From Polytrichum commune (lineage: Eukaryota; Streptophyta; Polytrichopsida; Polytrichales; Polytrichaceae), in the NCBI GenBank assembly GCA_950295325.1, contig OX485807.1, forward strand, positions 25,143,666 to 25,207,665: a DNA stretch of 64,000 nt, given 5' to 3'. Positions 1 to 10,870 of the stretch are shown here, piece after piece (position 1 is the first letter of the stretch; every line of letters starts with the position of its first letter). The notes beneath the pieces were generated by a model. The model was not told where the DNA came from, did not search any database, and saw nothing but the letters and a program-made list of their open reading frames with translations. The translations under genes were made by a program, and so were the position numbers.

Positions 1-2
1 AA

Positions 3-3000
3 GCACCTGCACTAGCGGTAACTACTAGGGCTAGGAGAGGGGATGCCCCGTTGGAGGTAGGAATAGGAGAGCAAGGAAATTACTCTTCGGATGAAGAGAT
101 TAATCTCTCCGAGTTGGATAGGGTAGCTAGAAGAGCTACTAAGGATGTGGAGAGGGAAAATATAATTTTACAAGATAGGGAGAGGACTAATGCGGTACAT
201 GACTTGGATAATAGCGATGTGGGTGAATGGGAAGGACCGGGGGTTCCCGTAGACGAATTCGACGTAGTGGGTAATTCTAAGGTGGAAAGATCTACCGGGT
301 ACGACTTGTGGGCGGACCTTAGTACACTCAAGGCGGATATTACTTTCGGCCAACTATTGGAAATTTCACCCACGGCAAGGAAAACATTAAAGGAGGGAAT
401 GCCGGTACACAAGAGGATGAGGAAGGTGAAAGCTAAAATAGCCGCTAGGATCCAATCACAAGGTGGAAGAGACGTGAAAGCTATAGAAATAGAAGTTGTT
501 ATAGTAGATAAGGTGGTTCCTAATGTGCTAGTCGACGGAGGGAGTAGTCTAAATATACTACCGGAGGATACTATGAAAAAATTGGGACTTGGACTCACGG
601 GGCCTTCACCTTTGGTCATAAATATGGCAAATCAAAGTTCGACTACGCCTTTGGGGATGATCAAGGATTGTAGAATGACTACGGGAGGTGAGGAGTACTT
701 GGTCACCTTCCATGTCATTAAAATGCACTCCAACAAGGACACCTTCCCCATTTTGCTAGGTAGGCCTTGGTTGCGGATGGCGAATGCTATGGTCAATTGG
801 GGTGGACCTAAACCATCCATCACTTATGGTCCGGAGGGTAATAGGGTCATAGTGTCCATTGGTTCATTAGAAGGATGGATGAAGAAGGAGATGTATTTGC
901 CATTGGAGAAGGAAATTGATGACTTAAACGAGAATGAGATTGGCAAGGCATTGGTGGGAGTCGTCCATCCCGAAGGTCAAAGGGTTGTTATAGATTCGGG
1001 CTCGGGAAGTCTAGGTCCTAATTTTTACAATTATGGGGATAATGGGGATTATGCCCAATGGCTAAGGGAGTACCCCGAGTCCGAGGTTGATGTAATGGTT
1101 ACATTTCACCAAGTAGGCTTAGGGAGTGAATTTCCTAGTGTTAGTTTAGGAGAGGGCTCATTGTTGGAGCCATGTGAGGTGCTCACCGAGGAAGAGTGGG
1201 TTAGCTGTGGGTTAACACCTTGGGTAGATGACGTGGAAGAGGGTGAGGTTAGTTTAATTCATGTAGATGGGACTCAAGAGGAGGATGTGATTATTGAGTC
1301 ATCGAAATTGGAGGAGCCTTTACATTTCAAGACCACGTCTACGGGGATAGTTGTAGGTCAAGATGTGAAAGATTACCCCAATGTGCCTTCCGATTGGTAT
1401 CGGAACAAAGAGGAACAAGCACATGTGTCGGAAGCGGATTGGCGGTACGTGGATGTGAAATTAAAGAATGGAAAAACCCGACAAATGAAGATGGGCTCCA
1501 AATTGGGGGAGAAAGAGGTTAGGGAGTATAGCAATTTGGTGGATGAGTTTAGTGATACTTTTGCATGGTCCTACGATGAGCTTAAGGGAATTCCTAGGGA
1601 AATGGTAGAGCACCGGATTCCTTTAATTCCGGGGGCGAGGCCAATTAGACAAAAGGAGAGGAGGATGAATCCTCAATTGCAATTGTTGGTGAAAGCGGAA
1701 TTGGAAAGGTTATTGAAGGCCGGGTTTATCAAGCCGGTGGAAATCACGGATTGGGTTTCTCCTATGGTCTTAGTAAAGAAAAAAAATGGGAAATTAAGGG
1801 TTTGTGTCGACTATAGGAAATTGAATTCGTGCACACAAAAGGATCACTTCCCCTTACCTTTTATCACCTTGTTGCTTGAGGAGGTTGGAGGTCATTCGCG
1901 ATATACCTTTATGGATGGGTATGCGGGTTATAATCAAATTTCCATAGCCCTCCAAGATATCCATAAAACGGCTTTTACTACACCTTGGGGTACTTTTGTG
2001 TGGGTAGTGATGCCATTTGGGTTATGTAATGCCCCGGCTACTTTCCAACGATTAGTAATGTATATCTTCACCGACTTGTTGTTCAAATCCATGACCGTCT
2101 TTGTGGACGATTTTAGCACACAAAGTAATGTGGATGATTACCTACATTGTATTAGGGAGGCATTGGTTAGGTGTAGGAAGATGAGGTTAGCATTGAACCC
2201 GGATAAGACATTTTTGGGAGTGAATAAGGGAGTGTTGTTGGGTTATGTTGTTAGTGAGAAAGGTAGAGAACCCGATCCGGATAAGATTGCGGCCATAAGC
2301 GACTTGGCAACTCCAACCAATTCCAAGGGGATCTCTAAGTTGTTAGGACATGTGGGATGGTACCGGGAACTTATTCCTAATTTTTCAAAGATAGCGGTGC
2401 CCATTACCCATTTGCTCAAAAAGGATGTCAAATTCGAGTGGACGGATGCTTGTCAAAAAGCCTTTGAGGAATTGCGGGATAGGTTGAGCACCTATCCGGT
2501 GTTGATACCACCCAATTGGGGTAAACCTTTTCACGTCTATTGTGATGCTAGTAATGTGGCAATAGGGAGTGCGCTTTGTCAAGCAACGGGAGAAAAAGAG
2601 AAGGATCAACCTATAGCTTATGCAAGTAAGCAATTGACCCCCGCCGAAAGAAACTACTCTACAACGGAGAGGGAGTGCCTAGCCATGGTGTTTTCCGTTA
2701 AAAAGTTTAGGCATTACCTCATGTGCAACCCGGTTGTATTTTTTGTTGACCACATGGCTATCAAGTATCTAATTAACAAGGCGGAGTTAAGTGGTAGGTT
2801 AGCTAGGTGGGTTTTGTTATTAGAAGAATTCGACTACACGGTGGAATATAAACCGGGTCGTATGCATTTACAAGCGGACCACTTGTCTAGGTTGTCGGAG
2901 AAGATAGGAAAAAATCCGGTAAATGATATGTTAGTAGATGATAGCCTCTTTGTGGTCACTTCTACACCGGAGTGGTATGCGGGCATAGTGGAATTTCTAA

Positions 3001-4100
3001 CAACCCACAAGTTGCCCAAAGAGTGGACAAAAGAAGAGAGAAGGAAGGTGAGGGTAAATAGTAGGCAATTTGTTGTAGTGGGCCATAGGTTGTTTAGAAG
3101 GGGGTCCGATGGTATTTTACGACGATGCGTGTCAAAAACGGAGGTTGAAGCGATTTTAATCGCTTGCCACGATAGCGCTTGCGGCGGTCACTTCTCGGGT
3201 CAACTCACCGGGCAAAAAATACTTAGAGCGGGCTACTTTTGGCCTACACTATTTAAGGACGCCCATGACTATGTAAGGAAATGCGACGCTTGCCAACGGT
3301 ATGCCCGAAACGACCTTAGAATGGAGATGCCTTTACATGTATCATTACCCTTAATTCCTTTCGAAAAATGGGGCATCGACTATGTGGGTGAGGTCCATCC
3401 CCAATCTTCAAAAGGAATGAAATATATTGTGGTGGCAACCGAATACCTCACCAAGTGGGCGGAAGCCAAAGCGGTGAAGACCGACACGGCGGAACACGCG
3501 GCAACATTTATGTACGAAAACATAATTTCGCGGTTCGGGGTGCCGAAGATCCTAGTAAGCGATAGGGGTACTCACTTTTTGAATGACTTGATTCGAGAGA
3601 TGACAGAGAAATTTAAAATTGATCACCGGAAGACTACTCCCTACCACCCACAAACCAATGGACAAACGGAAAGGGTTAACGGAATTTTGGTGAGTATACT
3701 ACGCAAGACGGTTATAGACTCGAAGCGGGATTGGGATACGAAACTAACGGCGGCACTTTGGGCATACCGTACAACCTATAAGGTAACTACGCGTGCTACA
3801 CCATTTTCCTTAGTCTATGGTCTTGAAGCGACACTACCAATCGAATATGAAGTCGAGTCACTTAGGGTGGCCGTGAGTACGAGACTTACCGAAAGTCAAT
3901 CCTTACGAAATCGACTAACCGATTTGGAAGCACTTGACGAAGGGAGGAGAATGGCGGCTCAACATATTGAGGCAATCCAAAGAAGGAGAAAGATTACTTT
4001 CGGCAAACGACATAAGAGAAGGGCCCTAACACCGGGAATGATGGTCATGATTCAAGACGCACGAAAGCTTGAATTTCCGGCGAAATTCAATGCGGTATGA
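3..4100 (+). CDS. Ty3/gypsy retrotransposon Pol polyprotein, partial, early stop
   Basis: The frame is open to the left edge, so the Gag end lies outside the window. Counting from position 51, the order is: aspartic protease (VDGGSSLNILP near residue 161, with DGG in place of the usual DTG/DSG), reverse transcriptase (VSPMVLVKKKNGKLRVCVDY, catalytic FVDD at 684-687), RNase H (YCDASNVAIGSALCQ, TERECLAMVFSVKKFRHYL), an integrase HHCC finger (CDACQRYAR) and the integrase core. The DDE residues are D1110, D1171 and E1207, the classical D-x60-D-x35-E spacing. No chromodomain is visible. The frame ends at a TGA (4098-4100) where the second copy at 14.85 kb has Trp (AVWLGPYLV), so this is a premature stop. 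The role is reverse transcription and integration of the element. The RT, RH and IN motifs all look intact, so decay appears recent. Confidence 0.93.
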   Translation, partial: APALAVTTRARRGDAPLEVGIGEQGNYSSDEEINLSELDRVARRATKDVERENIILQDRERTNAVHDLDNSDVGEWEGPGVPVDEFDVVGNSKVERSTGYDLWADLSTLKADITFGQLLEISPTARKTLKEGMPVHKRMRKVKAKIAARIQSQGGRDVKAIEIEVVIVDKVVPNVLVDGGSSLNILPEDTMKKLGLGLTGPSPLVINMANQSSTTPLGMIKDCRMTTGGEEYLVTFHVIKMHSNKDTFPILLGRPWLRMANAMVNWGGPKPSITYGPEGNRVIVSIGSLEGWMKKEMYLPLEKEIDDLNENEIGKALVGVVHPEGQRVVIDSGSGSLGPNFYNYGDNGDYAQWLREYPESEVDVMVTFHQVGLGSEFPSVSLGEGSLLEPCEVLTEEEWVSCGLTPWVDDVEEGEVSLIHVDGTQEEDVIIESSKLEEPLHFKTTSTGIVVGQDVKDYPNVPSDWYRNKEEQAHVSEADWRYVDVKLKNGKTRQMKMGSKLGEKEVREYSNLVDEFSDTFAWSYDELKGIPREMVEHRIPLIPGARPIRQKERRMNPQLQLLVKAELERLLKAGFIKPVEITDWVSPMVLVKKKNGKLRVCVDYRKLNSCTQKDHFPLPFITLLLEEVGGHSRYTFMDGYAGYNQISIALQDIHKTAFTTPWGTFVWVVMPFGLCNAPATFQRLVMYIFTDLLFKSMTVFVDDFSTQSNVDDYLHCIREALVRCRKMRLALNPDKTFLGVNKGVLLGYVVSEKGREPDPDKIAAISDLATPTNSKGISKLLGHVGWYRELIPNFSKIAVPITHLLKKDVKFEWTDACQKAFEELRDRLSTYPVLIPPNWGKPFHVYCDASNVAIGSALCQATGEKEKDQPIAYASKQLTPAERNYSTTERECLAMVFSVKKFRHYLMCNPVVFFVDHMAIKYLINKAELSGRLARWVLLLEEFDYTVEYKPGRMHLQADHLSRLSEKIGKNPVNDMLVDDSLFVVTSTPEWYAGIVEFLTTHKLPKEWTKEERRKVRVNSRQFVVVGHRLFRRGSDGILRRCVSKTEVEAILIACHDSACGGHFSGQLTGQKILRAGYFWPTLFKDAHDYVRKCDACQRYARNDLRMEMPLHVSLPLIPFEKWGIDYVGEVHPQSSKGMKYIVVATEYLTKWAEAKAVKTDTAEHAATFMYENIISRFGVPKILVSDRGTHFLNDLIREMTEKFKIDHRKTTPYHPQTNGQTERVNGILVSILRKTVIDSKRDWDTKLTAALWAYRTTYKVTTRATPFSLVYGLEATLPIEYEVESLRVAVSTRLTESQSLRNRLTDLEALDEGRRMAAQHIEAIQRRRKITFGKRHKRRALTPGMMVMIQDARKLEFPAKFNAV

Positions 4101-4286
4101 TTAGGACCTTACCTTGTCTATGAGGTCTTTCCTAATAATTCAATTCAATTGGAAACGTTGAATGGTGAGCTCTTTCCTACCCGTACATCGGGAAGTAGAT
4201 GTAAGGAGTACCGAGCTTCACTAGACAACTTACCCTTGGAGCAAGAGATGTTTGGATTCATCCCCCGATGGTCGCCAATTATGTGA
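4101..4286 (+). pseudogene. C-terminal tail of gypsy Pol beyond the early stop
   Basis: The same frame continues after the TGA at 4098 with LGPYLVYEVFPNNSIQLETL and reaches a TGA at 4284-4286. The tail of the second gypsy copy (14.86-15.03 kb) matches it, including GRCKEYRAS-like and PRWSPIM-like ends. The real polyprotein therefore ended here, with its last codons overlapping the first bases of the LTR. Confidence 0.8.
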
Positions 4287-4982
4287 GCCCAAAAGGGTGC
4301 CCACATTTAGTCTTAGACCCTTGAAACGTTAGTTGATGCACTTTGAAGTAGCATGTTACTTCACAAAAATATAAAAAGAGTGAAATGTTAGTCTTAGAAG
4401 TACCATGTTGTAAGAGGCTAGGATGTGAGTTGTTATTGTATTTTTACCTTCGGAAGGATTTGAGTGAATGAGGATAGGTAAGGAGAACTTGGATTGAGTA
4501 GTTAGTGAGTAGGCTAGTACAAATGGATGGAGACAACCAAAGTGACTCAAGAGGCAAGTGCATTCGAATTGGGATGAATGGAGGATCACATGGAGCGCAC
4601 AAGTGGACCACCTCATCATGGCCACTTAATGGGGAAGGCCCAAGGAAGAATGCAAGGTGGAGGATAAGCAAATTCTCAAAGCACCAATCAAATCACGAGT
4701 TAAGCATCGTGGTTTGAATTAAGTGGTGAGCGACGATTTGGGAAAGTAAGGGGAGAAAGTTATGGCGGCGGAAAGCGAAGGAGGCTAAGTTTGGGTTGAA
4801 GCATCCCAAGTTTGGTAAAGTGTGGTAGGTAGAAAGCCAAGGCTAGTTAAATGTTCGAATTAGGATCCTTGTTGATCAATTGAGGGAGGAAGGCTTAGAA
4901 GATAGGATTGGCGCCTACTAAGTAGGAGGAAATCTCAAGGGCTTATCGTGAGCCTTGAGGGTGCTCACCCCCTCAAGCTTAC

Positions 4983-4989
4983 TATATAA
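4983..4989 (+). promoter_or_regulatory. TATA box of the LTR promoter
   Basis: TATATAA lies about 700 bp into the LTR and is followed by a pyrimidine-rich stretch (CCCTCATTCTTCCCTCACTC) of the kind seen at plant transcription starts. This would be the U3/R promoter of the element. It is inferred from sequence only. Confidence 0.5.
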
Positions 4990-5500
4990 TCCCTCATTCT
5001 TCCCTCACTCATCCTCTCTTTCCTTTGTGCTCCAAGGCACCCCACGAGTTATAAGTGTGGGTGTGGGAAGCCATATTGGAGCACATGTGTGTGCTTAGTT
5101 TTTAGTTTGAGAGCCAAGGCTTGTTAGCCTTGAAGAGGGCTTGACCTCTTGGTAGAATTAGTGTTGACGTGAAGGATTTTAAAGTTAATTCATGATTCCA
5201 ATTTGTGGTACTTTAAGTTCATGTTTTGAATACACGTGGTTGCAAGTTCCATGTTTAAGAGTTGAGCACTTGATGTTGTGATGAGTGCAAAAATATACTT
5301 GTGTGGATTAGTTAGTCTTAGTGAAGTTAGGAAATTCTCTCTCCCCCTCTCCTCTCTAGGATTTTAGGATTTTAGGATTAGAGAAGAATTGTGTGATTAG
5401 AAAGGGGTTGTTAGTAGAATTAGGGAAATTAGGTAGGAAGATTAGTTAAGGGCTTGAATAATTAGTGAGGTAGTTGGGGATTACAACTACAAAGTTGTGG

Positions 5501-5818
5501 GTTCATGAAGGAGCTGGGTTTATGAAGGAGCTGGGTTTGTTTAGTTAGAAAGTAAAGAGCTGGGTTTATGAAGGACCTGGGTTTGTTTAGTTAGAAGCTA
5601 AGGAGCTGGGTTCATGAAGGACCTGGGTTTATGAAGGACCTGGGTTTGTTTAGTTAGAAGCTAAGGAGCTGGGTTCATGAAGGAGCTGGGTTTATGAAGG
5701 AGCTGGGTTTGTTTAGTTAGAAGCTAAGAAGCTGGGTTTATGAAGGAGCTGGGTTTATGAAGGAGCTAGGTTTATGTAATTAGAAAGTAAAGAGATGGGT
5801 TCATGAAGGAGCTTAGTA
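5501..5818 (+). repeat. minisatellite inside the LTR
   Basis: Imperfect tandem copies of a short unit, GAAGGAGCTGGGTTTAT, alternate with GTTTAGTTAGAAGCTAAG. Some copies carry GACCTGGG in place of GAGCTGGG. The block lies in the probable R/U5 half of the LTR and helps explain its extra length. Confidence 0.85.
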
Positions 5819-6092
5819 GATAGCCTACCTAATTAGCTCATAGACAAGTAGTTAGTTACATTATGCTAGTTAGTGTTATGTGTGGCTTTCACAAGTAAAT
5901 GTATTTGAGATTGACTATAGAGAATAGTGTTTTTTTAACACTTGCATCCTCTCTTTAAAAATAAACCACGTGCACAAATTAATGGAGAATGTGGAGCACT
6001 CTCGCGATGGCAAGACAAAGGAAGCAAAGACCAAAGGTGCGAGGGAGAGATTGACATAAGTCACATAAGTATTTCTTAATACTTAAAGGCTT

Positions 6093-6305
6093 ATGTACGG
6101 TATGGAGACACCAAGTGAGACCTCTTATAGTAGCGATACGGAATACACAAGTGATAGTTCAAGTGGTAGTATAGAGTCAACGGCACGGACTCCATTTAGG
6201 AGAGGGATATCCTTAAGGGCTTGTGTAGCTAAAGCGGCCGGATGGACGTTAGAAGCAAACAAAGACAAAATAGCACCCGAGCATAAGGAGGTTAAAATAA
6301 CATAG
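6093..6305 (+). other. short Ser/Thr-rich reading frame in the LTR/leader
   Basis: A 70-codon frame starts at a non-ATG codon (the first true ATG is at 6099, reading METPSETSYSSD) and contains a Ser/Asp-rich stretch, then RRGISLRACVAKAAGW. I do not recognise it. It sits between the minisatellite and the LTR 3' end motif, so it may be a fragment of a gag leader from another inserted copy. No function is claimed. Confidence 0.3.
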
Positions 6306-6508
6306 TTAACTTGTGCATTCTCCACATACGTATTGAAATCGTACATTGAGTTGTTAAAAGTGAAATTCCAGTTAAATCCAAGACCACTTGAAGGGTGAAC
6401 CTTGCACTATGGACTCATCCAAGTCCAAATCCAATACCGCGGAGGAATGTGAGCCCAAACCCACTACTCGGACTACGGACGCTTAAGGGTGGGGGGTTTG
6501 GCCTCACA

Positions 6509-8653
6509 CATGAACGCACGTGATTCTCAAACATAATGTAGAGTGCATCCCTTGAGTTCCTATAGGCTTTATAAAGATATCTTACCAACACCTTACACAA
6601 ATTAGAACATTCTAGAAAAGCAAATTAATATGGTCCACATTGATATTAAACTAGGGATTTGGTGTGGGCTTAAATTTAATGTGGCCCACATTAGTGATCA
6701 TTTGGGGAGGGGTGCACTATACTAAATCCGTATGAGTATATGTGAGTGCACAAAAGAGGTATTGATTTGAACTTTGTTGTATTATGTATTATTCTTCACA
6801 AAATTATAAGTTGTAGTTATGTAAATATATAGAATAATTAAAAAAAATATACAACATCTCTACTAACTTGTATGGTAGTGTCACTAGATTTTATAGAATA
6901 AGGTTTATTTTATTTTAGTATTGGCTTAAACTGGTACATAAAAAGAACCAACCACAAGTGAACATACGATCTTACATATCATTTGATGGTAGACTTCAAA
7001 ACAATAATTGCATTAGCTTTTATGACATGTATTACAAATCAGAGTATGAGAGGATTGAATGGAAACAGATGCTTAGGGACTTGGAAAAAGCCCCGGACGT
7101 GGCCTACCATGACATTCTTAACAAATTTGATTTGATTTGGGAGGTCAAAGGTCTTATTATGACCCGTAGCAACTTAGTCCCTACTTGGAAGGATAGGCCT
7201 CAAATGAGCATTATTTCTAGATTTCCACTTAGGCTGCGCTGTTTCGGCTGGGTTGGTTGTATTTTCAATTTGAATTTTCAATTTGTGCCAAAAAAAGAAT
7301 AAGACATGTATTGCAAATATAAGGGCCGGTTCACAATATGGCCAAACTTTGAGAGGTTCAACATTTGGACCAATGAAAATGCTGAAATGCCCAAAGTCCG
7401 TCCTCTCGGCCTTCACACTAGAGGCCGAAGTCCAAAGGACGTGGCCTCCAAAAGAGCCTAGGTGGCAACACTTTTAGGAAGTTATGGCGCCAAGAGTTCG
7501 GCCTCTCGAGCAAAGATTGGGTATAGCAAAATGCTCAACCCAAACTTCCGTCGAGAGGCCGAACTTTTTTTTCATTAAAATAATCAATCATTGACAAGAT
7601 CTTGGCCGTTAGATTGGAGGGGTTATTTTGAGCAAGGAATAAAGTGGCATGCTCCTTTGAGTTTGGACTTTGGGATTGGCCTTTGGAGGCTTCACACTTT
7701 GGCCATCCAAGCCGAGAGGCCGTGGGAGTTCATGGCCAAAGGTTTGGACTTTGCGCTTGGCCTTTGGAGGCTTCACACTATGCCCAACTAAGGCTACCCT
7801 TACTATATTTTCTTGGCTATTTTCAGTTCATTTCTTTGGACTATCAACAAAGTTGGGCCACTCAATCGCACGGCCTCTCAACTTGGACGGCCAAGAATAT
7901 GTCCAAACTTCAAAAAAAAAGTGATTGTGAATTATATAAATATAAATATAAGCAATTGTGAAGATTCCTTGTGAGAGAATACCATTCATAAAATTGCACA
8001 CCCAATCAAAACTTTATTCAATATCAAGTTTACAAATCACGAGTGAATATGAATCAATGTAACTGGATGTGTAGTTTTTATCATCCATATTATGGTTGTA
8101 TTTCATCCGTTAACGTTTATAGAGTCAGATTTACAAAGAAGGGAGTACCATTTTGTTAACTGTTAACACGTTTAACATTTATAGTGTGCAATATGTGGGG
8201 AGTAGAAGAAAGATAACATTTAGAGATGTTTTGGATCACGTGTACAACCGATATAACTATTGCAATATTGTGCTCAACTTTAGTTAACTAGATATAACTA
8301 TAGTTGACTACATTTTGTGGCATACCAAAATTAGAATAAATATAGGTAACTGCATTTTTTCAAGACATATCACAAACAACTATAGTTAACTTGAACTTAG
8401 CACATGGATGTGATAACAACGATGTGAAAGAAGGATGTGGCCTCACGAGAGGCGAGAACCTTGGTTAGCCTCCCATAGACTTCTTCTCGATTATGGAGCA
8501 AAGGCCTCATGGAGTAGTATGAACATTGCACTAAGATCCATAAACCTCATATAATATACAAGTTTTGTATGAAAAAATGATGGCTTTATTTACATCTCCA
8601 ACGGTTACAAAATTGGTATGATTCAAAATTGCTGCAAAAAAAACAAAAAAAAT
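6509..8653. other. intergenic stretch with an 81-bp duplication
   Basis: I see no convincing gene. Between 7360 and 7795 the motifs GAGGCCGAA and GGCCTTTGGAGGCTTCACAC recur. A direct duplication with an 81-bp period starts at 7662 and 7743 (TTTGGACTTTG, then GGCCTTTGGAGGCTTCACAC in both copies). The frame at 6958-7302 (114 codons) has no recognisable motif. The rest is AT-rich. Confidence 0.6.
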
Positions 8654-10570
8654 CTATTTTGCAGTGTCACGGAAGCACATTGTCGGGTTAACCATGTTGT
8701 ATGGAGGGGACTTCAAAATGTTCACTACGTGTGTGATGGTTGACCTTTCCGCTGGATTGGTCTTCGTCAATGAATCCAATGCTAACTCAAACCGCATATT
8801 CAAGCCATTTGGATCACTGTTTAGCTGAAACAAGGGGGAAGTCGCATCCCTGGCATAAATCTTCTTTGCCAAAGCACCCACTGAGAAGGACTCCGATAGA
8901 AACGTGTGCCTATGTTTCCGAGCCATCCTCACCGGAGAGGTGGATGTTCCACGCTGCCCTCGTACATGGAATAATTCTGGACCAGCACAGTTGTATTTTG
9001 CTTTGTGCTTGTTCATCTCATCCACTGAATCTTTTCCATAGTTGGAGGGTGCGTCTTCACCTCCCCAGGATGCCATGCTCCAATCACACACACCAATGTA
9101 AACCGTGTTCTCACGGTCTTGTGGGAAATGCAGCATGACATTGTTGGGATTAAGGTCATTGTGCAACATGTCATGCTTGTGCACTACATCCACAATGCAC
9201 ATTAGAGCCCATGCCAAATAAACTCGATGCCTTCGATATACAACCAACCGTTTCCGTGCTTCAAAGTCTGGCCCATGCATGTGAAGGATTGTGCGCTCGT
9301 GGGTTTCCGGAACGCTGAAGTCATAGATCCTCATATTTTTCAAGGAGCCTCCATTCCACCACATCGAATAGGATTCGTATGTTTTCATATTGAGGTATTG
9401 TAGCTTGATTACCCCAGGATGATCTACTGGACACGCCAATGCTTCAACTGAACGTTCCTTTCGATTCTCCAAACTATTCGTGGCCTTCATGGTCTTCCCA
9501 GCCCACTCTATCCAGCTAGGGATGAATGATGCTCCATGAATTGCGACTTTCCGCACCACTCCGAAGGTCCCTTGGAAGATTTCCTTATCCAAGGCTTTGA
9601 TCTCCGCATTCCTAGGCAACCATATGACACCTTGCCGGCCCTGAGTGGCAATGTTGTCTGCCATCTGCCTGTCAATAGAAATGGGAAGGTTGCGGGCGGA
9701 TGTTCCTTTTGCTGCTATTACGCCTCTTTTCCAATTCTCTAGCTTCATGTACAGCTCGGACTTCCTGTCACTACTACTTCCCTCGCTAGGATGCACAACC
9801 TCATATGCCATTGTTGGATTGTAGATTGCTTCCACGGCTTGTTGTTCAATCCAGGTGCCCCAATCGCTCATGCCCCTAGCATCTTCAAACTCCGCTCCAG
9901 CCGTGGCTTCCGTGAGAATAAGAATCAAATCGTTCCTCACCAAATCCAACCCCTTTGTACCATCATTGAGGTATTTTTTTTCCAAATAAACCATGCTGTT
10001 ATTTCTAAACCACTCCAACAGCACGACCCTACAATGGTTTCGAGCCTCATCGATCCGCGGGTCGCGTTTGCCTCTATTTTTCCTTTTCCTCGATTGCGAA
10101 CCTGAAACCCCGGACCCCTCCTCCGTCCCTTCCGAAATTGCTGGGCGTTTTTGTCCCCGTCTTTCACCATGCTCCGAACCCTGAGGTACATCACGTGCAG
10201 GGCTTTCCGGTCTTGATGTCCGCCGTGTCGGAGATCGTGGTGGCACGGACTCTCCATGAGTGGCTGCATTTATATCGGTGGAACTGCCTGAGCTTGGTCC
10301 CCTTCCTGTTCTCCCTCTATGTCCACTGTTTCCCCGACTCCCACGTGTTCCACGGCTTCCACGTGTTTGGTTGCCTCCTGAATGGCCAACTGCAAAGAAC
10401 TCTTCGTCAAACCGAAAAGGATCTGGACATGGGGGACGTGCTGCAGTGCTTCCACTTCCGGCCTCGCTTCCCGTACCCTCTCCAGTATGTGCAAGTGCAG
10501 TGCTTTGGAGCCAAGCACGGTGCAGCCTCGTATCCTCGTCTTGGTAAGGAGCAATGTCCTCCCCCTCCAT
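8654..10570 (-). CDS. protein kinase-like protein, intronless
   Basis: A 638-residue protein if translation starts at the ATG at 10570 (MEGEDIAPYQDEDTRL). An in-frame extension upstream to 10735 is unlikely because it would read through the 5' leader. The first ~230 residues are low complexity (Gly/Ser/Arg-rich, with basic KRKNRGKR). The C-terminal half is a eukaryotic kinase fold: glycine loop FQGTFGVVRKVAI near 332, candidate lysine in WAGKTMK near 359-362, catalytic loop HNDLNPNNVML at 470 (HND where most kinases have HRD), DWS at 496 in place of DFG, and GPE at 530. Asp and Asn of the catalytic loop and the metal-binding Asp are kept, so activity is possible but the DWS loop is atypical. 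No retroelement domain is present. The family, substrate and role are unknown to me. Confidence 0.75.
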   Translation of the reverse strand: MEGEDIAPYQDEDTRLHRAWLQSTALAHTGEGTGSEAGSGSTAARPPCPDPFRFDEEFFAVGHSGGNQTRGSRGTRGSRGNSGHRGRTGRGPSSGSSTDINAATHGESVPPRSPTRRTSRPESPARDVPQGSEHGERRGQKRPAISEGTEEGSGVSGSQSRKRKNRGKRDPRIDEARNHCRVVLLEWFRNNSMVYLEKKYLNDGTKGLDLVRNDLILILTEATAGAEFEDARGMSDWGTWIEQQAVEAIYNPTMAYEVVHPSEGSSSDRKSELYMKLENWKRGVIAAKGTSARNLPISIDRQMADNIATQGRQGVIWLPRNAEIKALDKEIFQGTFGVVRKVAIHGASFIPSWIEWAGKTMKATNSLENRKERSVEALACPVDHPGVIKLQYLNMKTYESYSMWWNGGSLKNMRIYDFSVPETHERTILHMHGPDFEARKRLVVYRRHRVYLAWALMCIVDVVHKHDMLHNDLNPNNVMLHFPQDRENTVYIGVCDWSMASWGGEDAPSNYGKDSVDEMNKHKAKYNCAGPELFHVRGQRGTSTSPVRMARKHRHTFLSESFSVGALAKKIYARDATSPLFQLNSDPNGLNMRFELALDSLTKTNPAERSTITHVVNILKSPPYNMVNPTMCFRDTAK

Positions 10571-10795
10571 CGTGAAAAAAACCGCGTGAGTGAGCGAATG
10601 TAAAAAGGAGTGAGTGAATGTAGAAATGAGTGCGTGAATCTGGAAAAAAAATTGCGAGGGTTCCCCCACAATTTGCCCTGCCCTCCCAAACCCCCTGAGA
10701 CCCGCGCGGTGCCGCTGTCCTTGGGACGGCAACAAGGTCTCGGGTCCCTTTGTGGTGGGAGGGGAGGAAAGTGAGGGGAACTAAAACCCCACGGC

Positions 10796-10804
10796 TTTAT
10801 ATAG
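10796..10804 (-). promoter_or_regulatory. TATA box of the kinase-like gene
   Basis: On the minus strand the sequence reads CCTATATAAAG, about 230 bp upstream of the chosen ATG at 10570. This is a normal place for a plant core promoter with a leader of roughly 200 bases. The GC-rich minisatellite begins about 70 bp further upstream. Confidence 0.65.
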
Positions 10805-10870
10805 GCAAAGGGGAGCACAATCATTATGGGATCCCGGTCGGATTTGACATGGGGCACGAAAAGGACGTAT

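Larger units (their letters stand above)
4282..6508 (+). repeat. LTR of the first gypsy element (3' LTR)
   Basis: It begins TGTGAGCCC directly at the end of Pol. The same start, followed by a GTGCCCACAT-like block and then an ATAAAAAGAGTG block some 80-90 bp on, recurs at 15033, 16121, 20603, 63047 and inverted at 20556. The 3' end is placed at the motif GGACTACGGACGCTTAAGG ... GGCCTCACA, which matches the ends of the other copies (GGGCTGACA). The LTR thus has TG...CA ends with a short inverted repeat. The exact right end is uncertain by some tens of bases. At 2.2 kb it is longer than the 1.7-kb copy at 16121, probably because of internal repeats and an insertion. Confidence 0.7.
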
